Shown: one piece after another, positions 26,429 through 36,290 of the stretch
Layout of the letters: every line of letters starts with the position of its first letter
Numbering within the stretch: position 1 is the first letter of the stretch
Assembly (NCBI RefSeq): GCF_025452095.1
Contig: NZ_CP104877.1
Span: forward strand, 3,348,001 to 3,412,000
Source: Paenarthrobacter sp. JL.01a
Lineage (GTDB): Bacteria > Actinomycetota > Actinomycetes > Actinomycetales > Micrococcaceae
DNA: 64,000 bases
Reading direction: 5' to 3'
The notes under the pieces: model-generated
Databases searched by the model: none
Seen by the model: only the letters and a program-made list of their open reading frames with translations
Told to the model about the DNA's origin: nothing
Program-made: the position numbers and the translations under genes

Positions 26429-27703
26429 TCAGGCGCAATGCCTGCCGCCAAAACCCGCTGGCCGACGCTTACGTGAAGTCAACACTGTGACGACCAGTAG
26501 AACAAATATCAGAGTTTGAAGAACGCAGTACGAAAGGGCAGCCCCAGTGGCTCCCGTTGCCACGGTCAAAACTCCGACGAGTAGGAGTTGCACTACAACG
26601 CCCGACGTAACGATCAACGAAACGATCCGATCCTTGCCCAAGGCCTGCAAGAATGCAGCGAGCGGTTGGTTCAAGACGGTCCCGATGGTACCTAAAGCCA
26701 GCACCCTGAGCACCATCGCTGAGTCCGCAAACTCATTGCCTACAAGAATTGCGACAACCGGTTCCGCCATGACTGCGACGAAGACGCACATGAGAACGGA
26801 ACCACCCAGGAGCCAAACACTTCGTTTGATCTGCGGCCAAACTGCGGTCCATGAAGCAGCCCGCGCTACAAGCGGGGCAGCGGAAATGGTGAAAGCTCCA
26901 GCAAGCAGACTCATGGGCTGCGTCCACCTATTCACTGCACCGTAGAGACCCGCCACAGCCGGCCCACCGACCGTGTTCATGATCGTTAGATCCAAAGACT
27001 GCGCGCTAGCGGCCGCGGATGAAAGACCATAGAAGCCGGAACCTCGCCATGGATTTGTGCGCAAATTGAGCGACAGCCGGGGCCTGTCAGAGCGGCGCAG
27101 AATTTTCCGTGATACGACAGTTGCTACGACAGGCCCTAAAGTCATGGCTAACCACAGCGCAACCGTTGGGGGAACGTGAGCCAGATGCATTACACCAAAT
27201 GCCGAACCCGCCACTAGTCGGTCTGTAAGCATGGACACTGCGACGAGGTCAGATCTCCCGGCAGCCCGAAGCGGCACCGCGAAACTCTGGCTTAGAACTA
27301 GCGAAATTGCAATGGGAGCGGCGATCCATAGTAGCGAACTTGGGGAAACGAACACGAAGACTATCGCCCAAACAGAAATCGCCATGGCGGAGAAGAACAA
27401 CTTGCTGCACAGCCTGCGGCCAACGGCGTCGAGTTCAAGCCTGGACGCCGCCATCTCGCGAACCCATAAGTTATTCGATCCAAAGTCCAGAAAGCCGGCG
27501 ATCGTGCTGCCGATACCTATGGCTGCCACAGCGGGCCCAAAATCGTCCGGCCCTACAAGGCGCGCCGTCCAAATGTACAGCCCGGCAACGATCAGCTGAC
27601 CGACACCCGTGCTAAAGGCCAGCAATAGCGTCTGGGAGACCAACCCGCGACGAGATGAGCTACGCTGAGCTCGCCTCGTCGTCTCGGTGGAGGTGCTAGT
27701 CAT
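26429..27703 (-). CDS. Polysaccharide flippase, Wzx/MATE-like
   Basis: The 424-residue membrane protein has about 12 hydrophobic segments and fits the polysaccharide transporter (Polysacc_synt/Wzx) family that flips undecaprenyl-linked repeat units. Recognisable stretches are VSQTLLLAFSTGVGQLIV, DFGSNNLWVREM and GPAVAGLYGAVNRWTQP. Its ATG lies inside the end of the preceding glycosyltransferase gene (8-nt overlap). It is the last gene of the minus-strand arm and is convergent with wecB. Confidence 0.8.
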   Translation of the reverse strand: MTSTSTETTRRAQRSSSRRGLVSQTLLLAFSTGVGQLIVAGLYIWTARLVGPDDFGPAVAAIGIGSTIAGFLDFGSNNLWVREMAASRLELDAVGRRLCSKLFFSAMAISVWAIVFVFVSPSSLLWIAAPIAISLVLSQSFAVPLRAAGRSDLVAVSMLTDRLVAGSAFGVMHLAHVPPTVALWLAMTLGPVVATVVSRKILRRSDRPRLSLNLRTNPWRGSGFYGLSSAAASAQSLDLTIMNTVGGPAVAGLYGAVNRWTQPMSLLAGAFTISAAPLVARAASWTAVWPQIKRSVWLLGGSVLMCVFVAVMAEPVVAILVGNEFADSAMVLRVLALGTIGTVLNQPLAAFLQALGKDRIVSLIVTSGVVVQLLLVGVLTVATGATGAALSYCVLQTLIFVLLVVTVLTSRKRRPAGFGGRHCA

Positions 27704-28781
27704 CAGCCAACATCACGCGCACAAACGAGTCAACATTGGTTTGGAGCACCGATTTGCCCGCTTCTATGGGCAAGGTCTCCTGCATGGCCGCCCTGATAGC
27801 ATCCCGATCCAGTTCGGTCCACTGACCAAGCGACGGCAATCCCTCAATGTCCGCCCTCAGCGACCTTGCGCCTGATGCGATAACCCGGGTCCCGCAGCAT
27901 GCCGCCTTTCCCAACAATCCGCTCGGACCCTCATTAGAGTGGGCCAACAGGAGGCAATTGACAGAACTAACTGCCGCATCTAGCTCTACATCGCTCAGAA
28001 TTCTGTCAACAATGACGACCCTTTTGCCTACATCGGCTAGGCGCGATGCAGCCGCGTCAATTTCCGGGCGCAATAGGGGGTCTATTCTGCCAGCAACGAG
28101 TAACCCCGCGGACTTCCCGGCCGTGTCTGCCAAGCTCTCCATGAGTAGGGGTACGTTCTTTCGAGCTGTGATAGCACCCAGGACACCAAACCAGCAAGTA
28201 GAGTCCTCAAGGCCCCACTCATGGCGCAGGCGGTCAACATCGGATTGATCGCAGATAAGTTCAACCGGGTCAACGGCCACCGGGTAGCGCGAGGCTCCCG
28301 CCCAAGTTGCAGATTTCAGCACCGCAAGGCTCACATTGCGAGTCGACGCAGCACGGCGTATGACAAGTTTCTTGGCGAGGTTCTTGGCCCACATTCGGAC
28401 ACGCAAAGAATCAGTCTGAGCGTTTTCGCGCATGATCAGAAGGGACAGCTTTCCCCTGCCACTCCAACGTCCAGTGCGAGCGAGCTCAAGTGCCAGTGCA
28501 TCGCCGTCCGTAACAACAGTCCGGCATGCCCCAGTACGGTCAGTCAATGCCGCGAGCTCAGCCAGTGAAAACCGCTTTAGCGTTTGCAGTGTCACGTCAC
28601 GTGCCAAATCTGCAATGTGTGTCCCGAACTCCGGTGAGGTCGTTCCGCCCTCGGGCAAAGCGATATGGACTGAATGGCCGCGCCTAAGGGCTTCCGTGGC
28701 CAAAAGCCTCACATAAGACAAGCGGTGACCACTAACTGCTGGTTCCGCAAAGAGAAACACGGAACTTCGATTAGCGTTCAT
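27696..28781 (-). CDS. Glycosyltransferase, GT-B fold (GT4-like)
   Basis: The 361-residue protein resembles GT4-type glycosyltransferases: an N-terminal Rossmann half with SGHRLSYVRLLATEALRRGH, and a C-terminal half with GVLGAITARKNVPLLMESL and LLAHSNEGPSGLLGKAACCGTRVIASG, where the usual E-x7-E donor motif is poorly kept. It should add a sugar during repeat-unit assembly; donor and linkage are unknown. AAAGGA precedes the ATG. The gene lies downstream of the Wzz-kinase and upstream of the flippase. Confidence 0.72.
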   Translation of the reverse strand: MNANRSSVFLFAEPAVSGHRLSYVRLLATEALRRGHSVHIALPEGGTTSPEFGTHIADLARDVTLQTLKRFSLAELAALTDRTGACRTVVTDGDALALELARTGRWSGRGKLSLLIMRENAQTDSLRVRMWAKNLAKKLVIRRAASTRNVSLAVLKSATWAGASRYPVAVDPVELICDQSDVDRLRHEWGLEDSTCWFGVLGAITARKNVPLLMESLADTAGKSAGLLVAGRIDPLLRPEIDAAASRLADVGKRVVIVDRILSDVELDAAVSSVNCLLLAHSNEGPSGLLGKAACCGTRVIASGARSLRADIEGLPSLGQWTELDRDAIRAAMQETLPIEAGKSVLQTNVDSFVRVMLADD

Positions 28782-28848
28782 GGGTCATTTCCTTTAATTT
28801 GAATGACCGGCACTAGATGATGCACCCGGCCCGGTTCAAGATGCCAAC

Positions 28849-30369
28849 TCAGGAGGTCGACTTACGTCCCGGGAAACGTGTCGGAGAGGCGCTACCGCTG
28901 CCAAGAATTACTTCCTCAAAGTCTGATGAAACAGTTTCAGCCTGTGCCTGGTCCGAACGCCGTGAACGCTGGCGACCGGCCGAAACCTTTTTCTTAGCAG
29001 TACTTTCAGCGTTGCTCGGTTCACTGCTGTACGTATACGTGTAGCTGTACGCATCAGGACCCTTGATCGGGAGCCGGTTCATCACCAGGCCGAGGATGTT
29101 GGCCCCTACCAGGGTTAGCGACGCAAGCGACTTCTCGAGGTCGTGTTGCTTGGTCTTGTGTGCTCCGACCACAGCGAGGACCCCGCCTACATGCTGGGAG
29201 AGCACGGCGGCATCCGTTACCGGGAGCAACGGCGGCGCGTCAATGATTACAGTGTCAAAAACCTGCTCCAAGCGCACTATTAGCCGCTTCATTTCTTCCG
29301 ATCCCAGCAATTCACTTGGATTAGGCGGAATTTGGCCGGCGGTGAGTACGTATAGCTCATCTTCTCCCCACTGCTGAAGAAGATCATTAACATCTGCAGC
29401 ACCGATAAGTGCGGTAGTCAGACCCGCATTGCGCTCGAGGCCCAGATATTCATTGATTCGTGGTCGACGAAGATCGGCATCAACCAAGCAAATGGTCTGG
29501 CCGGCCTGCGCCAACGCAATGGCAAGGTTTGTAGCAGTCGTGCTCTTACCTTCCCCAGGAATCGAGGAAGTAACGAGCACCGTCTTCGCGTGGTCTGCGA
29601 CATTCGCGAATTGAAGATTGGTGCGCAACTGCCTGAACGACTCCGCACGCTGGCTCTGTTGCGCTACTTGGGTCAGCAAGGGCCTGGACGTTGCATCTGC
29701 GTCATAGGCGATTCCGCCGAGAAGTGGCGATTCCGTGATCCCCCTAAGGTCCGCTTCACTACGAATCCGGCTATCCAGAGTGGATCGTAGAACCGCTATC
29801 CCGATACCAACGGCAAGACCCAATGCCAGGCCGAGAACCAGGTTCAACTTTGTGTTTGGAGCCGATGGTTCCAGGGGAGCTTCCGCGGGAGTGATGATCG
29901 ACAAACCGACAGGTGAGGACCCCCCGGTCTTTGGCTTTTCCAGCGACTCGACTGCATTAACGAGGCTCGTCGCAACGGCTTGGGAGATTGCAGCCGCCTG
30001 CACAGGAGAAGTGTCGGAAACAGAAATATTGATGATTACGGTGTTCGGATCTGTCGTACCTTTGACACGTCGCGCAAGTTCGTCAACAGAGATGTCAAGC
30101 CCTAGGGCATCAATCGCGGGCTTCAAAACGATAGGCGTCGTTACCGTCCGCACGTAAGACTGCACGCGAGCCTGTGTGAAGGTATTTCCTTGCTGAAGCT
30201 CTTGCGCCGATCCTGAGTTTTGAATCGCAACGAAGAGCTCAGTCTCAGCCGTGTAAGTCGGCTTAACAAGTAGCGATGCGGCTCCACTCACCAACAGTCC
30301 GCCTAGCGCCATCGCAACAATCAGAATCCAGTTGCGGCGCAATATGCGCACATACTCTCTTAAGTCCAA
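28849..30369 (-). CDS. Wzz-type polysaccharide co-polymerase fused to bacterial tyrosine kinase
   Basis: The 506-residue protein controls polysaccharide chain length or export. Its Wzz domain (about 1-200) is bounded by membrane helices at about 14-35 and 176-195. The cytoplasmic BY-kinase has Walker A SSIPGEGKSTTATN (about 269), Walker A' CLVDADLRRPR and Walker B VIIDAPPLLPVTD. A tyrosine cluster (DAYSYTYTYSS) for autophosphorylation precedes a basic Ser-rich tail. The frame extends to 30507, but TTG 30369 is best: AGGGAGA lies 6 nt before it and the protein then starts MDLREYVRILRRNW, as family members do. No partner tyrosine phosphatase is seen. Confidence 0.9.
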   Translation of the reverse strand: MDLREYVRILRRNWILIVAMALGGLLVSGAASLLVKPTYTAETELFVAIQNSGSAQELQQGNTFTQARVQSYVRTVTTPIVLKPAIDALGLDISVDELARRVKGTTDPNTVIINISVSDTSPVQAAAISQAVATSLVNAVESLEKPKTGGSSPVGLSIITPAEAPLEPSAPNTKLNLVLGLALGLAVGIGIAVLRSTLDSRIRSEADLRGITESPLLGGIAYDADATSRPLLTQVAQQSQRAESFRQLRTNLQFANVADHAKTVLVTSSIPGEGKSTTATNLAIALAQAGQTICLVDADLRRPRINEYLGLERNAGLTTALIGAADVNDLLQQWGEDELYVLTAGQIPPNPSELLGSEEMKRLIVRLEQVFDTVIIDAPPLLPVTDAAVLSQHVGGVLAVVGAHKTKQHDLEKSLASLTLVGANILGLVMNRLPIKGPDAYSYTYTYSSEPSNAESTAKKKVSAGRQRSRRSDQAQAETVSSDFEEVILGSGSASPTRFPGRKSTS

Positions 30370-30632
30370 TCGGGTCTCCCTGTGGTAACGGCTGAAGACC
30401 TGCTGTACGGCCTGCCCAGAGCTATTAGTGCGGTCAATGGTAATCCTACTTGCTAGTTGAGTCATCGAATTCTGTGTTGCGGCGACTCGCAGTCGCGCCG
30501 GCCTCAAAAGTGCCGCCGACTGTCGTTCTTCACGACATACAAGCCAGCGCAGGAACTGACCCTTGCTGGACGCATCGTCACAAATCTAGACCCCGTGCCC
30601 TAAGTTGCAGTCGGGTCACTACTTGCGTCCGG

Positions 30633-31220
30633 TCAGGCGCTTTGGTGCCCCTCGCCCACAGAAAGCGACATGGTAGCCAATGCCTCGCTGTGGTCCCTGC
30701 GTTCTTCGTCGCTCTCGAACCGGCGACGAACTACCCGAGCCGGGTTTCCAACGGCGATCGAATAGCTGGGTACGTCCTTGGTCACGACAGATCCTGCCCC
30801 GATAACAGACCCTTCGCCGATTGTTACGCCGCCCAGGATGACGGAAGAAGCTCCGATCCACACATCGCGACCAATCGTGACTTCATCGCGTTCCCGAGAA
30901 TCGCGCGAGCCCACCCAAGTAGACATCGCCATGGGCACGCCCACCTCAGAAACTTCGTGGTCTTCGCGGCCAATAATTTGCACATGCATGCCGATCAATG
31001 CGAAATCGCCGATTGAACCGTTAACTTGGACGACACTCCGCGGTCCTATGGAGACGTTCTTACCAACCCGCAGTTCGTGGGGCGCACCAATAATTGCTCC
31101 TCGACCAACCCGAAAATCCGATCCATGAATCACGTTCCCATGAATTGCGACCTTCCGCATGAGGGCCCTAACACCACCGGTCAGCCAAGGTGGAATGACG
31201 GATCGATTTTCCTTATTCAT
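30633..31220 (-). CDS. Hexapeptide-repeat acetyltransferase (LbH fold)
   Basis: The 195-residue product has left-handed beta-helix repeats ([20 protein letters not shown] and [19 protein letters not shown]), as in maltose/galactoside O-acetyltransferases of the NodL/LacA/CysE group. It probably acetylates a sugar of the exopolysaccharide. GGAAGG precedes ATG 31220, and that ATG overlaps the stop of the upstream glycosyltransferase by 4 nt. Confidence 0.82.
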   Translation of the reverse strand: MNKENRSVIPPWLTGGVRALMRKVAIHGNVIHGSDFRVGRGAIIGAPHELRVGKNVSIGPRSVVQVNGSIGDFALIGMHVQIIGREDHEVSEVGVPMAMSTWVGSRDSRERDEVTIGRDVWIGASSVILGGVTIGEGSVIGAGSVVTKDVPSYSIAVGNPARVVRRRFESDEERRDHSEALATMSLSVGEGHQSA

Positions 31221-32335
31221 TTGATACCTTCCAAGCTGGAGTAACCAGGGGCGTTAGTCAAAGCAGACTTGAGTCCGTCGGCCATGGCTTCTGCGGAGTA
31301 CCTGTCCCGCACGTATTCCGAAACGTCAGACAGCGGCATTCTTTCCTTGGTCTCCCACATTCGAATAATACTGTCCGCCATCTCGTCTACGGATTCAGCG
31401 GCAAAGAATTCAACTCCCCCGACAGCTGCCAGCTCGATCTCAGGAGAATGAGGCTCGTCGTCTGCAACGATCATGGGCACCCCAAAGCCAAGGCTTTGCG
31501 TCAGGCCAAGCCCTGCAAAACCAGGTGATGTGCTGCAGAAGGACCTTTCGTAGTAAGGACGCAACGCGTCCAGTTCATCGATCCATCCTGAAAACTCGAC
31601 CTTCTCAGCAACACCAAGGTCGTGCGCGAGCAGACGGAGCTCTTGCTCGGTGACTCCACCACCGATGAGGCGAAGGCGCATCTCCGGTATTGAAGCCACA
31701 GCCTTAGCGAAGGCCCGAACCAGAAGATCGACCTTCTTTGCTGGGGCAAACCGTCCGACGTAGGTCAGCTCTGTCCGCTCCAGCGGTGGATCGGCGATGG
31801 CTGGTTGAATTACCGAGGCTCGGTACAGCGAGTTCGGAGCTACCCAGACGAGTTTTCCTGGAAGATCGGCACTCGCCTTCTCGGCATCTCGGTACGTATA
31901 AGAAAGGGTGCCGCTGGCGAGGCGCCGCATCATGAGCCGAAGAAATGCCGTCTTGGACTGTGGACCAGCCTGAGGGTGAATATGACCCCACACAAGGGTC
32001 CGTCTACGGAGCACTGCACGGACAAGGAGGATTAGCCACGCGGTGACGCTGCGTGGGTTGAGGTCAACGATGCTGGTCTCTGCGCGCAGAGCCTCAGCTA
32101 TGTGGCCAGTCTGAATAAACGCCCGACGCTTGAGTATTCGATGAATCGAAACGGATTTAAACAGGTGCTCGGGAATGCCTGAGCGAACGGACTCATCCAG
32201 ATGGGCGTCGCTTATGAAAATACTTAGCTCATCCCCCAGCTGCTCATGAAGGATCTTAATGCATTCTGTTCGATACTTTGGTAAAACCGCTAAGTACAAG
32301 GCGTATCTGGTAGCGCTTCGCGAATCGTGCCTCAT
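31217..32335 (-). CDS. Glycosyltransferase family 4/1-like
   Basis: The 372-residue GT-B enzyme shows the C-terminal glycosyltransferase-1 domain: [41 protein letters not shown] and [22 protein letters not shown], where EGFG-type donor contacts are replaced by PGFAG. It is coupled by ATGA overlaps to the acetyltransferases on both sides, so the three are made together. Donor and acceptor sugars are unknown. Confidence 0.8.
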   Translation of the reverse strand: MRHDSRSATRYALYLAVLPKYRTECIKILHEQLGDELSIFISDAHLDESVRSGIPEHLFKSVSIHRILKRRAFIQTGHIAEALRAETSIVDLNPRSVTAWLILLVRAVLRRRTLVWGHIHPQAGPQSKTAFLRLMMRRLASGTLSYTYRDAEKASADLPGKLVWVAPNSLYRASVIQPAIADPPLERTELTYVGRFAPAKKVDLLVRAFAKAVASIPEMRLRLIGGGVTEQELRLLAHDLGVAEKVEFSGWIDELDALRPYYERSFCSTSPGFAGLGLTQSLGFGVPMIVADDEPHSPEIELAAVGGVEFFAAESVDEMADSIIRMWETKERMPLSDVSEYVRDRYSAEAMADGLKSALTNAPGYSSLEGIK

Positions 32336-32961
32336 TGGGCTTCCTTAATATCTCGCCGCGGGCCCTCATCACGGTATCTATTGCCTAGAATTTTTCCTGA
32401 GGGTGGGCCGAAAATGACTCCTTCTGGAATTTTCTCACCGGCCTTCACAACGGTCCCCGGCGTGAGAATCGCTGATTTTCCAATGGACGCCCCGCCAAGT
32501 ATCGTGCAGCGCGCGGTCACCCATGCGCCATCCTCGATCTTGATCGGTTTGGTCAGCAAGCCCATGTCGTTTCGTACAGCATGACTGCCTGTTGTCAAGA
32601 AGGACTCTTGGGAGATTACAACATCGTTGCCGACGTATAAGTGATCCTGGTTGTGGAACCAGACTCCCTCACCGATCCAGCTACGAGACCCAATATGCAA
32701 CTTCCAAGGAAATCTGACCCGGGTTCGAGGCCGGAATATCACGCCCTCGCCGATCTCAGCTCCAAACAGCCGAAGAACCGCAATGCGGAGCGACGAGCTG
32801 ATCTGCCAAGGATTCGTTACGAAAATGATCTCCACCGCACCCCAGAGGTAGACCATCCAGCTCGGCCGACCCCAAGACTGACGTTCCCCCGGTGCTAGAG
32901 AAAGGTCGATGACCCGTGCCCTCTGTTGGTCAGTATTATCCGGTAACAGATCTCTTTGCAT
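32332..32961 (-). CDS. WcaF-like polysaccharide O-acetyltransferase
   Basis: The 209-residue protein resembles colanic-acid acetyltransferases (WcaF type): an N-terminal amphipathic region (SWMVYLWGAVEIIFVTNPW) is followed by LbH hexapeptide repeats (IGEGVIFRPRTRVRFPW, NDVVISQESFLTTGSH, IGKSAILTPGTVV). The open frame runs to 33240 but overlaps the divergent gene; ATG 32961 has GAGGGG 3-4 nt away and gives the normal family length. It is the first gene of the minus-strand arm. Confidence 0.85.
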   Translation of the reverse strand: MQRDLLPDNTDQQRARVIDLSLAPGERQSWGRPSWMVYLWGAVEIIFVTNPWQISSSLRIAVLRLFGAEIGEGVIFRPRTRVRFPWKLHIGSRSWIGEGVWFHNQDHLYVGNDVVISQESFLTTGSHAVRNDMGLLTKPIKIEDGAWVTARCTILGGASIGKSAILTPGTVVKAGEKIPEGVIFGPPSGKILGNRYRDEGPRRDIKEAQ

Positions 32962-33006
32962 GTTTCCCCTCAGCTTTGATCCAGTCCGGCCACTATTGTT
33001 GCATCC

Positions 33007-34251
33007 GTGAAGAAAACGAAGCTTAACGTCGTGATCCTTGGCTTGCACTATGCGCCAGAACCCTCCGGCAACGCTCCCTACACCACAAGTCTGGCGCAAG
33101 GCCTGACTGAACTGGGCCATTCTGTGCATGTCCTCACGGGGTTCCCGCATTACCCATCGTGGTCGGTTCCTCCGGAGTACAAGGGATGGACGATCCGCGA
33201 GAAGATCGACGGCGTTCCGGTAACGCGTCTCCGACACCATGTGCCATCCCGCCCAACAGCATTGTCAAGACTTCACATGGAGCTAAGTTTCGGAATCCGG
33301 CTGCTTACAGCCCGTTGGGGTAAACCTGATGTGGTGATCGCCGTTAGTCCTGCCTTATTCTCCACGGGGCTGGCTATGCTTCGAGCGCGAGTGGGCAGGA
33401 AGCGGCCGCCTGTGGGCATTTGGGTTCAAGACCTCTACAGCCGCGGCATCGTTGAAACCGGCGGAAACCAAGGTGTGTTCTCCAAGCTGGCCCTCTTCGT
33501 CGAAAGTCGCGTCCTAAGGTCAGCAACCGGGGTCGTGGCCATCCATGATCGCTTTGCCGACTATGTGGTGAAGAGTCTCAGAGCTCCCGCAGAGTCCGTG
33601 AAAGTAATCCGCAACTGGACACATCTACCTCAAGCTCCGGATTCTGATGCCTTTGCCACCCGCCGCAGCTTGGGATGGGCCGCTGACGAGGTGATCGTGC
33701 TGCATTCCGGCAACATGGGCAAAAAGCAAGGCCTTGAAAACGTGGTTAGGGCCGCGAAGCATGCCGAGGCAGAGGGCAGTGCCGTGAAGTTCGTGCTGAT
33801 GGGCGACGGCAATCAACGCGAATCACTAATGCAGATGGCGGGTGAAACATCGAGTCTGCGTTTCGTAGACTCCCTGCCACAAAGCGACTTTCAAGCTGCG
33901 CTTCACGCCGCAGACATCCTCCTAGTCAACGAGCTTCCTGGAGTCAAAGACATGTCGGTTCCCAGCAAGCTGACCTCCTACTTCACGTCGGGGCGACCCG
34001 TGCTAGCGGCGACTGATCCGGGCAGCGTGACTGCACACGAGATAGAGGCTTCTAAGGCTGGTGTAAGGGTTGACGCCGGGGATCCCGTAGCGCTCGTCCA
34101 GGCGGCGGAATCCTTGGCAGCGAACCAGAAACTCGCTCGTGAGCTAGGTGCCAACGGTTTACAGTTCCGTAACGAAACATTGTCAAAAACCACGGCCATC
34201 GCCCACTATGATGATTTCATCCTGACTCTTGTAGAGTCGCGCGGGCGATAA
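33007..34251 (+). CDS. Glycosyltransferase family 4, WcaI-like
   Basis: The 414-residue enzyme opens with VVILGLHYAPEPSGNAPYTTSLAQGL, typical of WcaI/WbuB-type GT4 proteins, followed by GHSVHVLTGFPHYPSW. The donor domain has LHSGNMGKKQGLENVVRAAK, FVLMGDGNQRESL and VPSKLTSYFTSGRPVLAATDPGS. It starts the plus-strand arm at GTG 33007, only 45 nt from the divergent WcaF-like start, so promoters must overlap or lie within coding sequence. Members commonly transfer fucosyl or N-acetylfucosaminyl residues. Confidence 0.85.
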   Translation: MKKTKLNVVILGLHYAPEPSGNAPYTTSLAQGLTELGHSVHVLTGFPHYPSWSVPPEYKGWTIREKIDGVPVTRLRHHVPSRPTALSRLHMELSFGIRLLTARWGKPDVVIAVSPALFSTGLAMLRARVGRKRPPVGIWVQDLYSRGIVETGGNQGVFSKLALFVESRVLRSATGVVAIHDRFADYVVKSLRAPAESVKVIRNWTHLPQAPDSDAFATRRSLGWAADEVIVLHSGNMGKKQGLENVVRAAKHAEAEGSAVKFVLMGDGNQRESLMQMAGETSSLRFVDSLPQSDFQAALHAADILLVNELPGVKDMSVPSKLTSYFTSGRPVLAATDPGSVTAHEIEASKAGVRVDAGDPVALVQAAESLAANQKLARELGANGLQFRNETLSKTTAIAHYDDFILTLVESRGR

Positions 34252-34293
34252 CAACCGCGGCTCTTTTCACTTCGCTAATCTAATGGGGGCACC

Positions 34294-35319
34294 GTGACTA
34301 AACGCGCGTTCATCACCGGAATCACTGGGCAAGATGGTTCGTACTTGGCCGAGCTGCTGCTCAACAAGGGCTACGAAGTTCACGGCCTCATTCGACGAGC
34401 TTCCACGTTCAACACTTCGCGCATCGATCACCTTTACGTGGACCCGCACGATCCCTCGGCCAAACTCTTCTTGCACTACGGCGACCTCAGTGATGGCGCC
34501 CGGCTGGTGACTCTCATGGCCGAAATTCAGCCAGACGAGGTTTACAATCTTGCGGCACAGTCTCATGTGCGGGTCTCCTTCGACGAACCGGAGCACACGG
34601 GGGACACCACCGGCGTCGGCTCAATCCGGCTCCTTGAGGCTGTCAGGATGTCCGGGATTGAAACAAAGTTCTACCAAGCCTCGTCGTCCGAAATGTTTGG
34701 GGCAACGCCGCCGCCGCAGAACGAAGAAACGCCCTTCTATCCTCGCTCCCCATACGGCGCTGCCAAGGTGTACAGCTACTGGGTAACAAAAAACTATCGC
34801 GAGGCATACGGCATGTTTGCCGTTAACGGCATCCTCTTTAATCACGAATCTCCGCGTCGCGGCGAGACGTTTGTCACGAGGAAAATCACTAGGGCCGTGG
34901 CAGCTATCAAGGCCGGCAAGCAGGATCTCCTCTACATGGGCAACTTGGACGCAGTTCGCGACTGGGGGTATGCAGCGGAATACGTTGAAGGCATGTGGAG
35001 AATGCTGCAGGCTGACGAGCCCGAGGACTTTGTGCTCGCGACCGGAGGCAACTACACGGTAAAAGACTTCCTTCAAATCGCGTTCGAACATGCTGGCCTT
35101 GACTGGGAGAAGCATGTGCGCTTCGACGAGCGCTACCTTCGGCCGACAGAAGTAGATGCACTGGTCGGAGATGCGTCCAAAGCCCACGAGCGGCTTGGAT
35201 GGAAGGCGACCGTTCAAACGCCAGAGCTGGCCAGGATTATGGTCGATGCGGACATTGAAGCGCTCAAGCACGCGGGCAATCACTGGATCGACTCAGTCGA
35301 CCTGGAAACTTGGAACTGA
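34294..35319 (+). CDS. gmd: GDP-mannose 4,6-dehydratase
   Basis: The 341-residue SDR enzyme converts GDP-D-mannose to GDP-4-keto-6-deoxy-mannose, the first step to GDP-L-fucose. Seen are the NADP-binding [30 protein letters not shown], the catalytic Tyr/Lys in [12 protein letters not shown], and [16 protein letters not shown], all close to Gmd consensus. The GTG start has GGGGG upstream. The next gene encodes the second enzyme of the pathway. Confidence 0.95.
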   Translation: MTKRAFITGITGQDGSYLAELLLNKGYEVHGLIRRASTFNTSRIDHLYVDPHDPSAKLFLHYGDLSDGARLVTLMAEIQPDEVYNLAAQSHVRVSFDEPEHTGDTTGVGSIRLLEAVRMSGIETKFYQASSSEMFGATPPPQNEETPFYPRSPYGAAKVYSYWVTKNYREAYGMFAVNGILFNHESPRRGETFVTRKITRAVAAIKAGKQDLLYMGNLDAVRDWGYAAEYVEGMWRMLQADEPEDFVLATGGNYTVKDFLQIAFEHAGLDWEKHVRFDERYLRPTEVDALVGDASKAHERLGWKATVQTPELARIMVDADIEALKHAGNHWIDSVDLETWN

Positions 35320-35327
35320 GGATGGAC

Positions 35328-36290
35328 ATGGCCTTCGAACCGGCCCCTCTGGATCGAGACGCGGCGTTCTACGTAGCAGGACATCGTGGACTTGTCGGGT
35401 CAGGAATTTGGCGCCATCTTGAGTCGCAGGGGTTCAGTAATCTTTTAGGACGCACGTCCTCAGAACTTGATCTCAAGGATAGGGAGGCTGTTTTCGCCTT
35501 CTTCGCTGAGAACAAGCCTCGGTATGTCGTACTGGCAGCAGCCAAGGTGGGCGGAATCCTTGCCAACAACACATACCCAGTGGACTTTCTGAGCGACAAC
35601 CTTAGAATCCAAGTGAACGTCTTGGATGCTGCGCGCGAGCACGGAACGGAACGACTGCTGTTCTTGGGGTCCTCGTGCATATATCCCAAGTTCGCAGAGC
35701 AGCCGATTCGGGAAGATTCCCTTCTCACTGGACACCTCGAGCCAACCAACGACGCGTACGCCATCGCCAAAATTGCGGGCATTATGCATGTTCAAGCAAT
35801 GCGCAGGCAGTACGGATTGCCCTGGATCTCGGCCATGCCAACTAACCTTTACGGCCCGGGCGACAATTTTTCCCCAACCGGTTCGCATGTTCTGCCAGCC
35901 CTCATCCGCCGATACGACGAGGCAGCCGCCTCCGGTGCCGAGACTGTGACCAATTGGGGCTCGGGATCACCTCGGCGAGAGTTCCTGCATGTCGATGACA
36001 TGGCGGCAGCTTGCCTGCACCTTTTGGAGAATTACGACGGGCCCGAGCAGGTGAATGTTGGCACGGGCAGTGACGTAACCATCAAGGAGCTTGCCGAGAT
36101 AGTGGCGCGGATCGTGGGATACACCGGACAAATTGAGTGGGACGCGACCAAGCCGGATGGAACCCCAAGAAAGCTCCTCGATGTCTCCAAGCTCGCGGCA
36201 GCAGGGTGGAAAGCTTCCATAGGTCTTGAAGAAGGCATAAAGGACGCCGTCGATTGGTACCGGGCCAATGTCGATTCCATTCGCTCCTAG
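35328..36290 (+). CDS. fcl: GDP-L-fucose synthase (epimerase/reductase)
   Basis: The product (about 320 residues) carries out 3,5-epimerisation and 4-reduction to GDP-L-fucose. Motifs: [16 protein letters not shown] for NADP binding, [14 protein letters not shown] with the active-site Ser/Cys, and [11 protein letters not shown] with Tyr and Lys. The start is ambiguous among TTG 35310, ATG 35322 and ATG 35328; the last has GAGGA 5 nt upstream. Together with gmd it shows that the polysaccharide contains fucose or a derivative. Confidence 0.92.
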   Translation: MAFEPAPLDRDAAFYVAGHRGLVGSGIWRHLESQGFSNLLGRTSSELDLKDREAVFAFFAENKPRYVVLAAAKVGGILANNTYPVDFLSDNLRIQVNVLDAAREHGTERLLFLGSSCIYPKFAEQPIREDSLLTGHLEPTNDAYAIAKIAGIMHVQAMRRQYGLPWISAMPTNLYGPGDNFSPTGSHVLPALIRRYDEAAASGAETVTNWGSGSPRREFLHVDDMAAACLHLLENYDGPEQVNVGTGSDVTIKELAEIVARIVGYTGQIEWDATKPDGTPRKLLDVSKLAAAGWKASIGLEEGIKDAVDWYRANVDSIRS

